Position numbers and translations under genes: made by a program. Of a DNA stretch of 40,631 bases, positions 1 to 7,008 are shown in pieces. The notes below the pieces were generated by a model. It did not search any database. It was not told the DNA's origin and saw only the letters and a program-made list of their open reading frames with translations. Numbering within the stretch: the stretch's first letter is position 1; the number at the start of each line of letters is the position of its first letter. Source of the DNA: a virus; IMG/VR virus record IMGVR_UViG_3300013004_000076, positions 1-40,631 of that record; one strand, 5' to 3'.

Positions 1-229
1 AAGGGGGTGTGGGGGAAAGAGAGGGGGGAACAAGGGGGGAGGAAGGGGTGTCACTTTCCGTCACAACCGTAACAAGTGACGCTTTGTTACGCCTGTAACG
101 CTCTTGCCGCACCGCACCGCTCGACCGCACCGGCTGCGCAGCGGCTTCCATTTCGGCAACAGCCGCAACAATGGCTTCCGGCGACATGCCAGCGGCGATC
201 ATGTGCTTGACGGCAACGGCGATGCTCAT
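1..229 (-). CDS. Phage replication-type protein, N-terminal part (truncated by window edge)
   Basis: The ATG at 229-227 overlaps the stop of the RusA gene (ATGA), and the frame stays open to the left edge, giving 76 visible residues. The N-terminus is an alanine-rich helix (residues about 1-30, with AAGMSPEAIVAAVAEME), then a basic patch RQERYRRNK, then a Ser/Thr/Pro-rich linker coded by the purine/pyrimidine-biased bases 1-50. This order (short helical domain, arginine-rich patch, SPPxP linker) resembles replication proteins found beside helicase and RusA genes in alphaproteobacterial phages. That family assignment is from memory and only moderate. The C-terminal domain lies outside the window. 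Confidence 0.6.
   Translation of the reverse strand, partial: MSIAVAVKHMIAAGMSPEAIVAAVAEMEAAAQPVRSSGAVRQERYRRNKASLVTVVTESDTPSSPLVPPSLSPTPP
68..91. repeat. 8-bp inverted repeat with nearby GTAAC copies
   Basis: CGTAACAA (68-75) and TTGTTACG (84-91) form perfect 8-bp arms around an 8-nt loop. A further GTAACG lies at 95-100. GTCAC occurs at 50-54 and 60-64 and GTGAC at 76-80. The cluster sits inside the replication-type gene, where lambdoid phages carry origin iterons, so an origin or initiator-binding role is possible but unproven. Confidence 0.4.
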
Positions 230-591
230 GCCACCACCTCAACAGGCGTGAGAGTGACGACGACGCGGCCCGGTTTCTCAGGCTTTGCCATGACAGGTGC
301 GGCCCAGATCCAGCGGCTATCGTCAATTCCGATGGCGTCTGATATTCCGTCGAGGTGCGGCTTAATTGAAGCGATGCAGTTGTCGAGATCGCGGCGTCGG
401 GCGTTCGGAGGAATGAATGTCACCTGGATGCTGACCGATGCCCAAGTCGTCGGCAGGTAGGTGGACGCGGAAAACGTGGCAAGATGTCCTTCACGACGCG
501 CAGCCTTCTTCGCCCTCGCCAGCGTTGCCCAATGGCTGCGTGCGTTGGGGGATAGGGCGCGGGAAGGCCAGCCGAGGGTTACGGTCATCAT
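226..591 (-). CDS. rusA: RusA-family Holliday junction resolvase
   Basis: This 121-aa protein has the usual RusA length and motifs. RRRDLDN (about 65-71) followed by GIDDSRW (about 88-94) supplies the catalytic aspartates D68, D70 and D90/D91, equivalent to D70, D72 and D91 of E. coli RusA. An N-terminal SPNARSHW segment fits the substrate-binding loop. RusA cuts four-way DNA junctions, resolving recombination or replication intermediates before packaging. The start codon overlaps the methyltransferase stop (ATGA), and the next gene starts on its own stop, so it is translationally coupled at both ends. Confidence 0.9.
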   Translation of the reverse strand: MMTVTLGWPSRALSPNARSHWATLARAKKAARREGHLATFSASTYLPTTWASVSIQVTFIPPNARRRDLDNCIASIKPHLDGISDAIGIDDSRWIWAAPVMAKPEKPGRVVVTLTPVEVVA

Positions 592-1493
592 GTGGCCACC
601 ATCTTTGACACCAGATCGCCCTCGGTGCCGGTATCCTCTGCCATCTTGAGATTGCGAACAGCCTGCTTGAAATACGCGGGCTTTAGTTCGGTGCCGGCGA
701 ACCTGCGACCGTGCTTGATCGACACATAGCCTTCCGATCCGATGCCCATAAATGGCGAGTAAACCAGATCATCCGTGTTGCTCCACAGATGCACGGCGCG
801 TTCGATCACGTCCAACTGGAGCGGGCAAAGATGGCGCTCGTCCTTGTCATCGCGCGCAACAGCGACATTGAGAACGTCTGTCTGGTCAATCGTGGTCCAG
901 ACCGGCGATGCCGCTTCCTGCCACCATGAGACAGGATAAACACCGGGATCATGCGTTACCGGCTCCGGCGTCTTGCCGTCGCTTTCCTTGCGGAACACCA
1001 TCAGATAATCAGGCATCCCGACACGAACCCGGCTGCCATCGGTGCGCAGTGTCTTGTAAAGCAGGCCATGCGCCTTGGTGCGGGTCATCTCGACCACGGG
1101 GCATTTCCAGATGGTCACGCGGGAGTGGTAAACCCAGCCCTCATCTTCGTGAACCTGGCGGATGAGACCCGGCAGATCGAACAGCCCAATTACGCCATCG
1201 CGCTGCTTGCTGGTCGGCAGGTCGGAGCAATGGACGGCACTAATCCTGCCGGGTTTGGTGACGCGCAAAAGCTCACGCACAAGGTAACGATAGCGCTCGG
1301 CGAACTCGTCATGGTCTGCCACGTTGCCCATATCGCGCTCGCTCTCGGAATAGACATAAAGCTGCGAGAATGGCGGCGAATAGACGGACAGGCCGACGCT
1401 GTTATCTGGCATCGTGGCGGTGAACTCCACCGTGTCGGCATTGTATGCGGCAAAGCGGTTGGAAATGTGCTGGTCAAGAACTGCGTTGGTCAT
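588..1493 (-). CDS. DNA amino-methyltransferase (N4-cytosine or N6-adenine, beta-type motif order)
   Basis: The start chosen is the ATG at 1493, which overlaps the helicase stop as ATGA and has GGA about 8 nt upstream; an in-frame ATG at 1505 would add four residues. The 301-aa protein carries catalytic motif IV as SPPF (about 39-42) near the N-terminus and the AdoMet-binding motif SPFMGIGSEGY near the C-terminus, the beta order. SPPF/SPPY is commonest in N4-cytosine enzymes, but N6-adenine is not excluded. No restriction endonuclease lies beside it, so it is an orphan phage methylase. It may protect phage DNA or mark replicated DNA. Confidence 0.88.
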   Translation of the reverse strand: MTNAVLDQHISNRFAAYNADTVEFTATMPDNSVGLSVYSPPFSQLYVYSESERDMGNVADHDEFAERYRYLVRELLRVTKPGRISAVHCSDLPTSKQRDGVIGLFDLPGLIRQVHEDEGWVYHSRVTIWKCPVVEMTRTKAHGLLYKTLRTDGSRVRVGMPDYLMVFRKESDGKTPEPVTHDPGVYPVSWWQEAASPVWTTIDQTDVLNVAVARDDKDERHLCPLQLDVIERAVHLWSNTDDLVYSPFMGIGSEGYVSIKHGRRFAGTELKPAYFKQAVRNLKMAEDTGTEGDLVSKMVAT

Positions 1494-2887
1494 GACATCA
1501 TCCATGCAGGAACAATCGCCTGCTTGCGGGGTTCATAGGAATGAAGGCGGGTTTCGGTGCGATGGGCGCGGGCCATGGCCTGCGTCATCTCGCGTTTCAT
1601 GGCGTTGTGGTCTCCGGCTTTGCGGCTCACAACATCCCAGATGGCGGCTTCGGTATCGGCAAAGACAACATGGCAATCGACCGGGCGCGTCTGGCGAAAG
1701 CGCCAATGCCGACGAACAGCCTGATAAAATGCCTCGTAGGAAAAGCTCATCCCTGCAAAGACAGTGCGGGCGCAATGCTGCCAGTTCAGGCCAAATCCTG
1801 CGATGCTGGCTTTCGTGACGAGAACGCGGATCTGGCCTTGCGTGAACGCCGTTAGCCGCTCTTCCTTCTGTTCGGCGGTCATCGAACCGCGAACCTCAAC
1901 GGCTCTAGGTATTGCCGCCATGATGGCATCGGCGTCGTAATCAGTCTCGACCCAGACCGTCCATGGCTCGTTTGGTTCGCGTGCCACGATGTCTGCAACC
2001 ATCGAAGCGCGGGCCTCGCATGTCAGCCGCTTTTCCTGATGCACGGACGTTGCCGACATGTCAGGCATTCGGAACAGATGGGCTTGCCCGTCCTTCTCTT
2101 CGCCCTTGCCCTTTGTGCGATCAGCCGCGACTAGGTGCCGGTGCATGTTCAGTTCCGGCATATCAAAGCCGGCATCCGAGAAGCCCAGATCAGACGGCTT
2201 GCTGACGCACCTTGCCCATGACGCCACCCAATCCCAGAACGGGCGCACGCCATGGCCTTTAAGCCTCCATGTGCCGGTGTCTGCGCTGTCATGCAGGAAC
2301 CAACGCATAAGCATCTGATCGCGTGTCATGATGCCAAGGAACTCAGCGTGAGTGCCAAGCTCGGTGTGGTCATTCGGCGCCGGCGTAGCAGTGCAGGCCA
2401 GCCGGTAAGGCGTGCGTGCAAATGCCTCGATCAGCCGCTTTGTGGTCTGGCCTGAAAAGCTCTTGAGGATCGAACTCTCATCAAGAATGATGCCGGAAAA
2501 GTCAGACGGGTTGAACAGGTGCAGCCGCTCATAGTTGGCGATGACGATGCGCGCATCTTGCGGTCCACCGTCGCGCGAAACACAGGCATCTATGCCGATG
2601 TCGTCAGCCTCGGTCTTGTGCTGGCGTGTAACGCCAAGAGGGGCCAGCATCAGGACAGGCTTATTCGTGCGGCTGACAACCTCCTGCCCCCATGCAAGGG
2701 CGGAACGTGTCTTGCCCAGTCCGGTGTCAAGGAACATCGCACTAGACCCGGCGCGAAGGCTGAACTCAACAGCGGCCTTCTGGTGCGGAAACAGCGATGA
2801 CGGAAGGTCGAAGTCACCATCGAAGCCGACCGGCACAAATGCGCCATGGCTTTTGGCGATAAGGTTTCGGTAATCGGTCAGGCTCAC
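1490..2887 (-). CDS. Superfamily 2 DNA helicase/translocase (SNF2-like)
   Basis: In this 465-aa protein the N-terminal RecA fold has Walker A DTGLGKT (54-60, K59) and a Walker B variant LDESS (about 135-139). TATPAPND follows as motif III. The C-terminal lobe has LVTKASIAGFGLNWQ and motif VI QAVRRHWRFRQ, the arginine-finger region. The order matches SNF2/DEAD-like ATPases common in phage replication operons. It starts with GTG overlapping the stop of the DnaA-like gene (GTGA). It probably remodels or unwinds DNA at phage origins or forks; the exact substrate cannot be read from sequence. Confidence 0.88.
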   Translation of the reverse strand: MSLTDYRNLIAKSHGAFVPVGFDGDFDLPSSLFPHQKAAVEFSLRAGSSAMFLDTGLGKTRSALAWGQEVVSRTNKPVLMLAPLGVTRQHKTEADDIGIDACVSRDGGPQDARIVIANYERLHLFNPSDFSGIILDESSILKSFSGQTTKRLIEAFARTPYRLACTATPAPNDHTELGTHAEFLGIMTRDQMLMRWFLHDSADTGTWRLKGHGVRPFWDWVASWARCVSKPSDLGFSDAGFDMPELNMHRHLVAADRTKGKGEEKDGQAHLFRMPDMSATSVHQEKRLTCEARASMVADIVAREPNEPWTVWVETDYDADAIMAAIPRAVEVRGSMTAEQKEERLTAFTQGQIRVLVTKASIAGFGLNWQHCARTVFAGMSFSYEAFYQAVRRHWRFRQTRPVDCHVVFADTEAAIWDVVSRKAGDHNAMKREMTQAMARAHRTETRLHSYEPRKQAIVPAWMMS

Positions 2888-3453
2888 GATGCCACCTTTG
2901 TATTGCGCTTGCTGCGGTATGTCTTGATGGCCGAGCGGTTTTTATCCCGCTGCCGGTCGAGCAGGTGTGCGGCCTCTTCTGGCGTATAACCACGGATGGT
3001 CTCGCCTGTTTTGACGGCCTGTGTTCTGATAGCGTGCAAGATTGTGGTGTGGTCTCGGTCGCCGAAAAACCGGCCAATCTGGGGCAGGCTCCACGCATAC
3101 CGAACCTGCGCGACGGCAACGATAGCCTCGAACCGAGCGGCCACGATTTTAGCCCTCCGGCATGGTCCCATGATGTCCTGAAACGTCACGCCGTGGCGCT
3201 TGGCAATGGCCGCTACAAGCTGCTTGGTTTCGGCCATCCCGATGGGGCCTTGAGGCGTTGAAACGTACAGATATTTGGCGATAATCGTGTCAACCAAGGG
3301 CGCGGGCGGTGCTGGCTTTGCCGCAACCATGTCCGGTTTTTTGGCCGGTTCGCGCGGAATAAAAACCGGGCTGCTGGCTGCTGGTGCAAGGCCCATCCTA
3401 GCGCGACGGGCTGCATGGTCTGCGGGTGTGGGGATATACTCAATCATGGACAT
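2884..3453 (-). CDS. Stand-alone DnaA domain IV-like DNA-binding protein
   Basis: This 189-aa protein lacks any AAA+ ATPase. Residues about 75-145 match the DnaA C-terminal DNA-binding domain: a helix containing HGVTFQDIMGPCRR, then the helix-turn-helix SLPQIGRFF and the signature GDRDHTTILHA (131-141), which in DnaA contacts the DnaA box. A Pro/Ala-rich N-terminus (about 20-55) replaces domains I-III. Such proteins could occupy host or phage DnaA boxes, either recruiting replication factors or competing with host DnaA. It is second in the leftward operon, directly before the helicase. Confidence 0.85.
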   Translation of the reverse strand: MSMIEYIPTPADHAARRARMGLAPAASSPVFIPREPAKKPDMVAAKPAPPAPLVDTIIAKYLYVSTPQGPIGMAETKQLVAAIAKRHGVTFQDIMGPCRRAKIVAARFEAIVAVAQVRYAWSLPQIGRFFGDRDHTTILHAIRTQAVKTGETIRGYTPEEAAHLLDRQRDKNRSAIKTYRSKRNTKVAS

Positions 3454-3492
3454 GGGCGCACTCTGAATAAAAGGGACGCGACCGAAGCCGCG

Positions 3493-3717
3493 TCAGTTAC
3501 CATCGCGCAGGGAGGGACACGATGGGGGAGGGGTGAATGGTTTTGCAGCGGTAAAATCGTCGGCCAGGATGACGCCGCCTGATGCTTGCAGAATTGGCAG
3601 ACGCCACCGATGTGGAACCGAGCCGCGTTGACGCCATTTCCGGCGCGCTTCGATCTTGACGCCGAGGCGCTCGGCAATTGCGTCGATGTGTGCCCACTTG
3701 GGGATTGCGTTTGTCAT
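3493..3717 (-). CDS. Small Cro/CI-type helix-turn-helix regulator
   Basis: This 74-aa protein begins with a short HTH: AIAERLGVKIEARRKWRQRG (helix 2, turn, recognition helix), then SVPHRWRLPIL, the pattern of small phage Cro-like proteins. No ribosome-binding site precedes the ATG. The TTGACG-17-TTATAA promoter just upstream would start transcription about 2 nt before the ATG, so the mRNA is effectively leaderless, as for lambda cI from PRM. It is first in the leftward replication operon and probably acts on the divergent region 3718-3843. Whether it acts as repressor or Cro is not decidable here. Confidence 0.75.
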   Translation of the reverse strand: MTNAIPKWAHIDAIAERLGVKIEARRKWRQRGSVPHRWRLPILQASGGVILADDFTAAKPFTPPPSCPSLRDGN

Positions 3718-3725
3718 GGCGCTTT

Positions 3726-3754
3726 TTATAAGACAGACCGTCCGGCACCGTCAA
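3726..3754 (-). promoter_or_regulatory. Leftward early promoter
   Basis: Reading the minus strand, TTGACG (3754-3749), a 17-nt spacer and TTATAA (3731-3726) form a near-consensus sigma70-type promoter. The predicted start, about 7 nt beyond the -10 box, is at about 3719, only 2 nt before the HTH gene's ATG. Confidence 0.75.
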
Positions 3755-3776
3755 GCCCCAATAATTCCGAAACTAA

Positions 3777-3798
3777 GACAAAATGTCCTTGACATGTC
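3777..3798. promoter_or_regulatory. Candidate operator with repeated GACA/TGTC half-sites
   Basis: The sequence reads GACA-aaa-TGTC-ctt-GACA-TGTC. It contains the perfect palindrome GACATGTC (3791-3798) and the inverted repeat ATGTC-ctt-GACAT (3783-3795), overlapping the -35 box of the rightward promoter. A dimeric HTH regulator is the likely ligand; this is inference. Confidence 0.55.
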
Positions 3799-3817
3799 GT
3801 TTGGGTTGATCCATTAT
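3789..3817 (+). promoter_or_regulatory. Rightward early promoter
   Basis: TTGACA (3789-3794), a 17-nt spacer and CATTAT (3812-3817) precede the strong Shine-Dalgarno sequence AGGGAG upstream of the ATG at 3844. It would drive the plus-strand recombination operon. Confidence 0.75.
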
Positions 3818-3843
3818 CCAGACACACACAAGGGAGACAGGCA

Positions 3844-4092
3844 ATGACGCCAGCAACACAAATTTTCGTCGAGTTCCGCAATCGCCGCTTTCCGGTTGCT
3901 GATTTTGCCGCCGCGTCTGCGCTGTATTGCAAGAAGCGCGATGCGCTCGGCAAGGGCAACAGCCAGACACCAAAAGCACGCATCGTTGACGCCAGCGGCG
4001 AGCCGGTTGCGCGCATTTCATACAATGGCCGCATCTGGCCCGATGCCGAATGGTTCGACGGCATGACGCCGCTTTTTTGCAACCGCACGTGA
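3844..4092 (+). CDS. Small hypothetical protein, first gene of rightward operon
   Basis: This 82-aa protein has an excellent start: AGGGAGACAGGCAATG follows the rightward promoter. The sequence has a basic first half (VEFRNRRFPVADF, YCKKRDALGKG) and a C-terminal strand-rich part ending near WPDAEWFDGMTPLFCN. No known motif was recognised. As the first early gene it could be an antirepressor-like or host-takeover protein, but nothing in the sequence shows this. Confidence 0.75.
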   Translation: MTPATQIFVEFRNRRFPVADFAAASALYCKKRDALGKGNSQTPKARIVDASGEPVARISYNGRIWPDAEWFDGMTPLFCNRT

Positions 4093-4103
4093 GGGAGACG
4101 GCA

Positions 4104-4442
4104 ATGCCCAACTACACCAACCACCCCCACTACCCGCCCGGATTTGCCGGCACGAATTACGAATCCAGCCTCGTTCCAGATCAGGTCAACGTGTCGCTGG
4201 AACAGTTCAGCTTTGGGCCTTTCATCATCAGCATCGAAGGCATGAATGACCGCATCGAGGCTGTGTATGACACTGAGCAGGGCCACGTTATCGGATACCG
4301 CGAATACCACGAAGGCGCGTGGCGTCGTTACATGATGCCGGTCTGCCTCGCCGATGTCATTGAAGCGTGGTTCTCGACTGGCGATGGCCTGCGCGCCGTC
4401 CAGCAGGCAATCCAAGAAGCGATCGAGGAGGCGCTGTCATGA
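4104..4442 (+). CDS. Hypothetical early protein
   Basis: The start is the ATG at 4104, preceded by GAGGGAGACGGCA, a near copy of the ribosome-binding leader of the previous gene. The 112-aa acidic protein contains a central strand-rich region (FGPFIISIEGMNDRIEAVYD) and a C-terminal helix (VQQAIQEAIEEAL). No family was recognised. Its stop overlaps the next ATG. Confidence 0.72.
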   Translation: MPNYTNHPHYPPGFAGTNYESSLVPDQVNVSLEQFSFGPFIISIEGMNDRIEAVYDTEQGHVIGYREYHEGAWRRYMMPVCLADVIEAWFSTGDGLRAVQQAIQEAIEEALS

Positions 4443-4555
4443 GCCTCTTTCTCGCATCCATCCGCAAGGCTGACATCACCGACTTGATGGCGCTCGTCAT
4501 CATCATCGCAACCGGCGCGCTGGGTTATGCGCTCATCCCGATGGTGCAGCCATGA
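4439..4555 (+). CDS. Small single-pass membrane protein
   Basis: This 38-aa ORF overlaps the previous stop (ATGA) and is overlapped by the next start. After a short amphipathic start (MSLFLASIRKADITD), residues about 16-35 (LMALVIIIATGALGYALIPM) form a clear transmembrane helix. Mini membrane proteins of this type are common in phage early operons. No function can be assigned. Confidence 0.6.
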   Translation: MSLFLASIRKADITDLMALVIIIATGALGYALIPMVQP

Positions 4556-4767
4556 GCGAGATTGACGACGTGGCAGAGCCAGATGGCGCGCCAGTATTTC
4601 AGATGCAGCACGATTTGCGGCTTCGCGATTGGTTCGCAGGGCAAGTGCTGACAGGGATGCACGCGCGGGACGCGCACGACGAAGGTCTGGCAACGCCGCA
4701 ACAGCGCGCACGCCTTGCATACATTGATGCCGACGCCATGCTTGAAGCCCGCAAGGTGCAACCATGA
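4552..4767 (+). CDS. Conserved small phage protein (RDWFAGQ-type)
   Basis: This 71-aa protein contains LRLRDWFAGQVLTGM followed by a helix ending IDADAMLEARK. The RDWFAGQ...ADAMLxAR layout is seen in many small phage proteins of unknown function (from memory). The start overlaps the preceding stop and the end overlaps the following ATG, fixing both ends. It is soluble, acidic at the N-terminus and lacks a catalytic motif. Confidence 0.75.
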   Translation: MSEIDDVAEPDGAPVFQMQHDLRLRDWFAGQVLTGMHARDAHDEGLATPQQRARLAYIDADAMLEARKVQP

Positions 4768-4916
4768 GCGAGCTAATCGGCCTTCTTATATTCGCCGGCC
4801 TTGTCGGCTTTCTGTGCGCCATCGCACTGCGCGGGACTGTCAACGCCATCGCACCAGAGCCAGACAATGAGCCGCGCCGCACACCCGAACAGCGCTATCG
4901 GGAGAATGCAGAATGA
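4764..4916 (+). CDS. Small membrane-anchored protein
   Basis: This 50-aa ORF starts ATGAGC at 4764, overlapping the previous stop, and ends TGA at 4914-4916, overlapping the next ATG. Residues about 4-22 (LIGLLIFAGLVGFLCAIAL) are a transmembrane helix, followed by a charged tail with PEPDNEPRRTPEQRYRENAE. The perfect overlaps on both sides support it as real. Function unknown. Confidence 0.6.
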   Translation: MSELIGLLIFAGLVGFLCAIALRGTVNAIAPEPDNEPRRTPEQRYRENAE

Positions 4917-5101
4917 GCCTCGCAAACGCATTCATTCGGCTGGCCAAAACGCAGCGCCAGATTGCCGGCGAATACGCTGCCGAGATCAAGGCCGGCCTGC
5001 ACGTAAAGTGCATTGACCAGAAGCGCACCGAGATTGCGCGGCTGCGTAAGGCAGTGAAAGAAAACTTGAATTGGGCGCGTCGCGAAAGGGAAACGACATG
5101 A
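4913..5101 (+). CDS. Small basic helical protein
   Basis: This 62-aa protein is mostly alpha-helical and basic (ANAFIRLAKTQRQIAGEYAAEI, then QKRTEIARLRKAVKENLNWARRERE). It is coupled by ATGA overlaps to both neighbours and sits directly before the Gp157 gene. The charge and heptad-like pattern would suit a DNA- or partner-binding coiled coil. No family was recognised. Confidence 0.65.
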   Translation: MSLANAFIRLAKTQRQIAGEYAAEIKAGLHVKCIDQKRTEIARLRKAVKENLNWARRERETT

Positions 5102-5589
5102 ACCCGCAATTTCTTCAACAGCTTCGCGCTGCACATGCCTCGCTGATCGAAGCACACCCTGGAATCGCCGAGGATGACGCATTCCTTGCGGACATCATAG
5201 AAGGGGAGACGGACGCCAACGCCATCATGGAACGGCTTGTAATCGAACGCCGTGAAGCCATGGCTAACGGTGAAGCCATGGACAAATTGGCGGAGGATTA
5301 CGCGAGATTGTCCGACCGCTGGACAGCCCGAGCCGAAGCCCGCCGAAAGCTGATGGGCTTGGTTCTGGACGCAACCGGGCTGCGCAAGATGCAGACCCCA
5401 GCCGGAACCGTGAGCATGTCACCGGGCCGCGTGTCGCTGGCTTTGGCTGACGATTTCACGCCGCCGCAGGGCTATGCGCGAACCAGAATTGAACCCGACA
5501 AAGCCGCGATTAAAGCCGCTTTGGAGGCAGGTGAAACCATGCCCGGTGCGTCACTCGTGACCGGCAAGCCAATCGTGAAGGTGCTGTGA
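5098..5589 (+). CDS. Gp157-family phage protein
   Basis: The start at 5098 overlaps the previous stop. The 163-aa protein matches the Siphovirus Gp157 family layout. An N-terminal helix is followed by EGETDANAIMERLV, a long helical coiled coil with ARRKLMGLVLDATGLRKMQTPAGTVSM, then a strand-rich tail with PDKAAIKAALEAGETMPGASL. The family is typically next to recombinase or annealing genes, as here. Its biochemical role is not established; it was first noted in Streptococcus phage-resistance work. Confidence 0.85.
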   Translation: MNPQFLQQLRAAHASLIEAHPGIAEDDAFLADIIEGETDANAIMERLVIERREAMANGEAMDKLAEDYARLSDRWTARAEARRKLMGLVLDATGLRKMQTPAGTVSMSPGRVSLALADDFTPPQGYARTRIEPDKAAIKAALEAGETMPGASLVTGKPIVKVL

Positions 5590-6227
5590 TGACATTCGAC
5601 AAAGACATCATCAAAGCGTTGTCCGGCAAGCTCAATCCTGAGCACGTCAAAGAGCGCTCGCAGTCTGGCCGCAAGCTGTCCTACGTCGAAGGCTGGCACG
5701 CCATCGCGGAAGCCAATCGGATCTTCGGCTTTGACGCATGGAACCGCGAGACGGTTGACATCCGGCTTGTCCAGGAGCGGGAGCGGACAGTTGGGCAAGG
5801 CACCGGCTGGGGTGTGACTTACATCGCCCGCGTGCGTGTCACAGTTGGCAGCATCATTCGCGAGGGTGTCGGCTCCGGCCATGGCATTGACCGCGATCTG
5901 GGCCTAGCGCACGAAAGCGCAATCAAGGAAGCCGAAACGGACGCAATGAAACGCGCCCTGATGACATTCGGCAACCCGTTCGGGCTGGCATTGTATGACA
6001 AAGATCAATCGAATGTCGGCATTGATCCGCCCGAATTGTCGGCACCAGCCAAGGTTATGCTCGCTACGATTGACAGCCTGACAAGCCGATCTGACGTGTC
6101 GGAATGGGTGTTCGCCAATCGTGAAGCCGCCGAACGTCTCAAGGATGGCGCTGCCGTTCTGGCCCATGCCCGCGCACATTTCAAAGCGCTGCCGGAAGAG
6201 TTGCAGTTGCATGAGGCTGCCGAATGA
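5589..6227 (+). CDS. Rad52/Rad22-like single-strand annealing protein
   Basis: The start is the ATG at 5589, overlapping the Gp157 stop (TGATG); a GTG at 5586 is the alternative. The 212-aa protein has YVEGWHAIAEANRIFGFDAWNRE, then ARVRVTVGSIIREGVGSG and AHESAIKEAETDAMKRALMTFGNPFGLALYD, the diagnostic core of the Rad52/Rad22 DNA-binding fold. Phage members anneal complementary ssDNA and drive homologous pairing. Gp157 upstream and NinB two genes downstream place it in a recombination module. The C-terminal 50 residues are variable and probably bind partners. Confidence 0.92.
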   Translation: MTFDKDIIKALSGKLNPEHVKERSQSGRKLSYVEGWHAIAEANRIFGFDAWNRETVDIRLVQERERTVGQGTGWGVTYIARVRVTVGSIIREGVGSGHGIDRDLGLAHESAIKEAETDAMKRALMTFGNPFGLALYDKDQSNVGIDPPELSAPAKVMLATIDSLTSRSDVSEWVFANREAAERLKDGAAVLAHARAHFKALPEELQLHEAAE

Positions 6228-6616
6228 CAAGCAAAGCGGAATGGCTTGCGCTGGCCGAGCGCTGCGAGAAGGCGACGGGGTCGGATCGGGACATCGAGCG
6301 CTGCATGGGCAGCCTGCTGCCAGAAGGGTTCCAGATGATCCCGTATTTCGGTTTCACCGGCTCCCTCGACGCCATCACGTCGCTGATCGAGCGGGAGTTG
6401 CCGGAAATGCGGTGGCTGTGCAGGCCGGATAAAGAAGGCGGGTTTGGGACGTTGTATGCCGCGCCGGAGGCAATCGAGCAGGGGTCTCTCAAGACATGGA
6501 AGACAATCAAGCAGGAATCTCTCAAGGAATGGCCTTGTTGGGCTTATGCCGATACGCCAGCCCTCGCCCTATGCGCCGCGTTCTGCCGCGCTATGGCTGA
6601 GAAGGTGACAGCATGA
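6224..6616 (+). CDS. Conserved phage hypothetical protein
   Basis: This 130-aa protein reads LAERCEKATGSDRDIERCMGSLLP, FTGSLDAITSLIERELP and a C-terminal YADTPALALCAAFCRAMAEKV. The layout (ATGxDRxxD, SLDAxxxLI, TPALALCAAxxRA) recurs in uncharacterised phage proteins (from memory). It overlaps both neighbours by 4 nt, between the annealing protein and NinB. No catalytic motif is visible. Confidence 0.8.
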   Translation: MTSKAEWLALAERCEKATGSDRDIERCMGSLLPEGFQMIPYFGFTGSLDAITSLIERELPEMRWLCRPDKEGGFGTLYAAPEAIEQGSLKTWKTIKQESLKEWPCWAYADTPALALCAAFCRAMAEKVTA

Positions 6617-7008
6617 GCCGCGCCGTTCTCGTCATATCATCGGATGACATCCGCCAGAAGGCAGCGAACTGGTGCGCCAAAGCCCCGCCGATGACGCGCG
6701 TGGAGTTCAAGGCACCCAAGCGCACGCTGCCACAAAACGCGCGTATGTGGGCGATGCTCACGGACATCGCAGGGCAAGTCGAGTGGCACGGGTTGAAGCT
6801 GTCAGCCGATGACTGGAAGCTGATCTTCCTCGACGGCCTCAAGTCCGAATTGCGCCTTGTGCCGAACCTGAACGGGACTGGCTTCGTCAATTTAGGCCGG
6901 TCGTCATCTGATTTAACAGTGGCCGAGATGGGCGACTTGATGACGCTCATGGAAGCGTTCGGTGCGAACCGTGGCGTTGTGTTCCATGATCAAGAAAGGG
7001 CAGCGTGA
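6613..7008 (+). CDS. ninB: NinB-family recombination protein
   Basis: This 131-aa protein contains the NinB core KRTLPQNARMWAMLTDIAGQVEWHG, then LSADDWKLIFLDGLK, LNGTGFVNLGRSSSDLTVAEMGDLM and the end GVVF. Lambda NinB (Orf) binds ssDNA and SSB and helps phage recombination without RecFOR. Its position after the annealing protein gene fits that role. The ATG overlaps the previous stop. Confidence 0.9.
   Translation: MSRAVLVISSDDIRQKAANWCAKAPPMTRVEFKAPKRTLPQNARMWAMLTDIAGQVEWHGLKLSADDWKLIFLDGLKSELRLVPNLNGTGFVNLGRSSSDLTVAEMGDLMTLMEAFGANRGVVFHDQERAA

Noticed and set aside
104-460. 118-aa plus-strand ORF at the left edge
   Set aside because: It is antisense to the RusA and replication-type genes and has no coherent motif.
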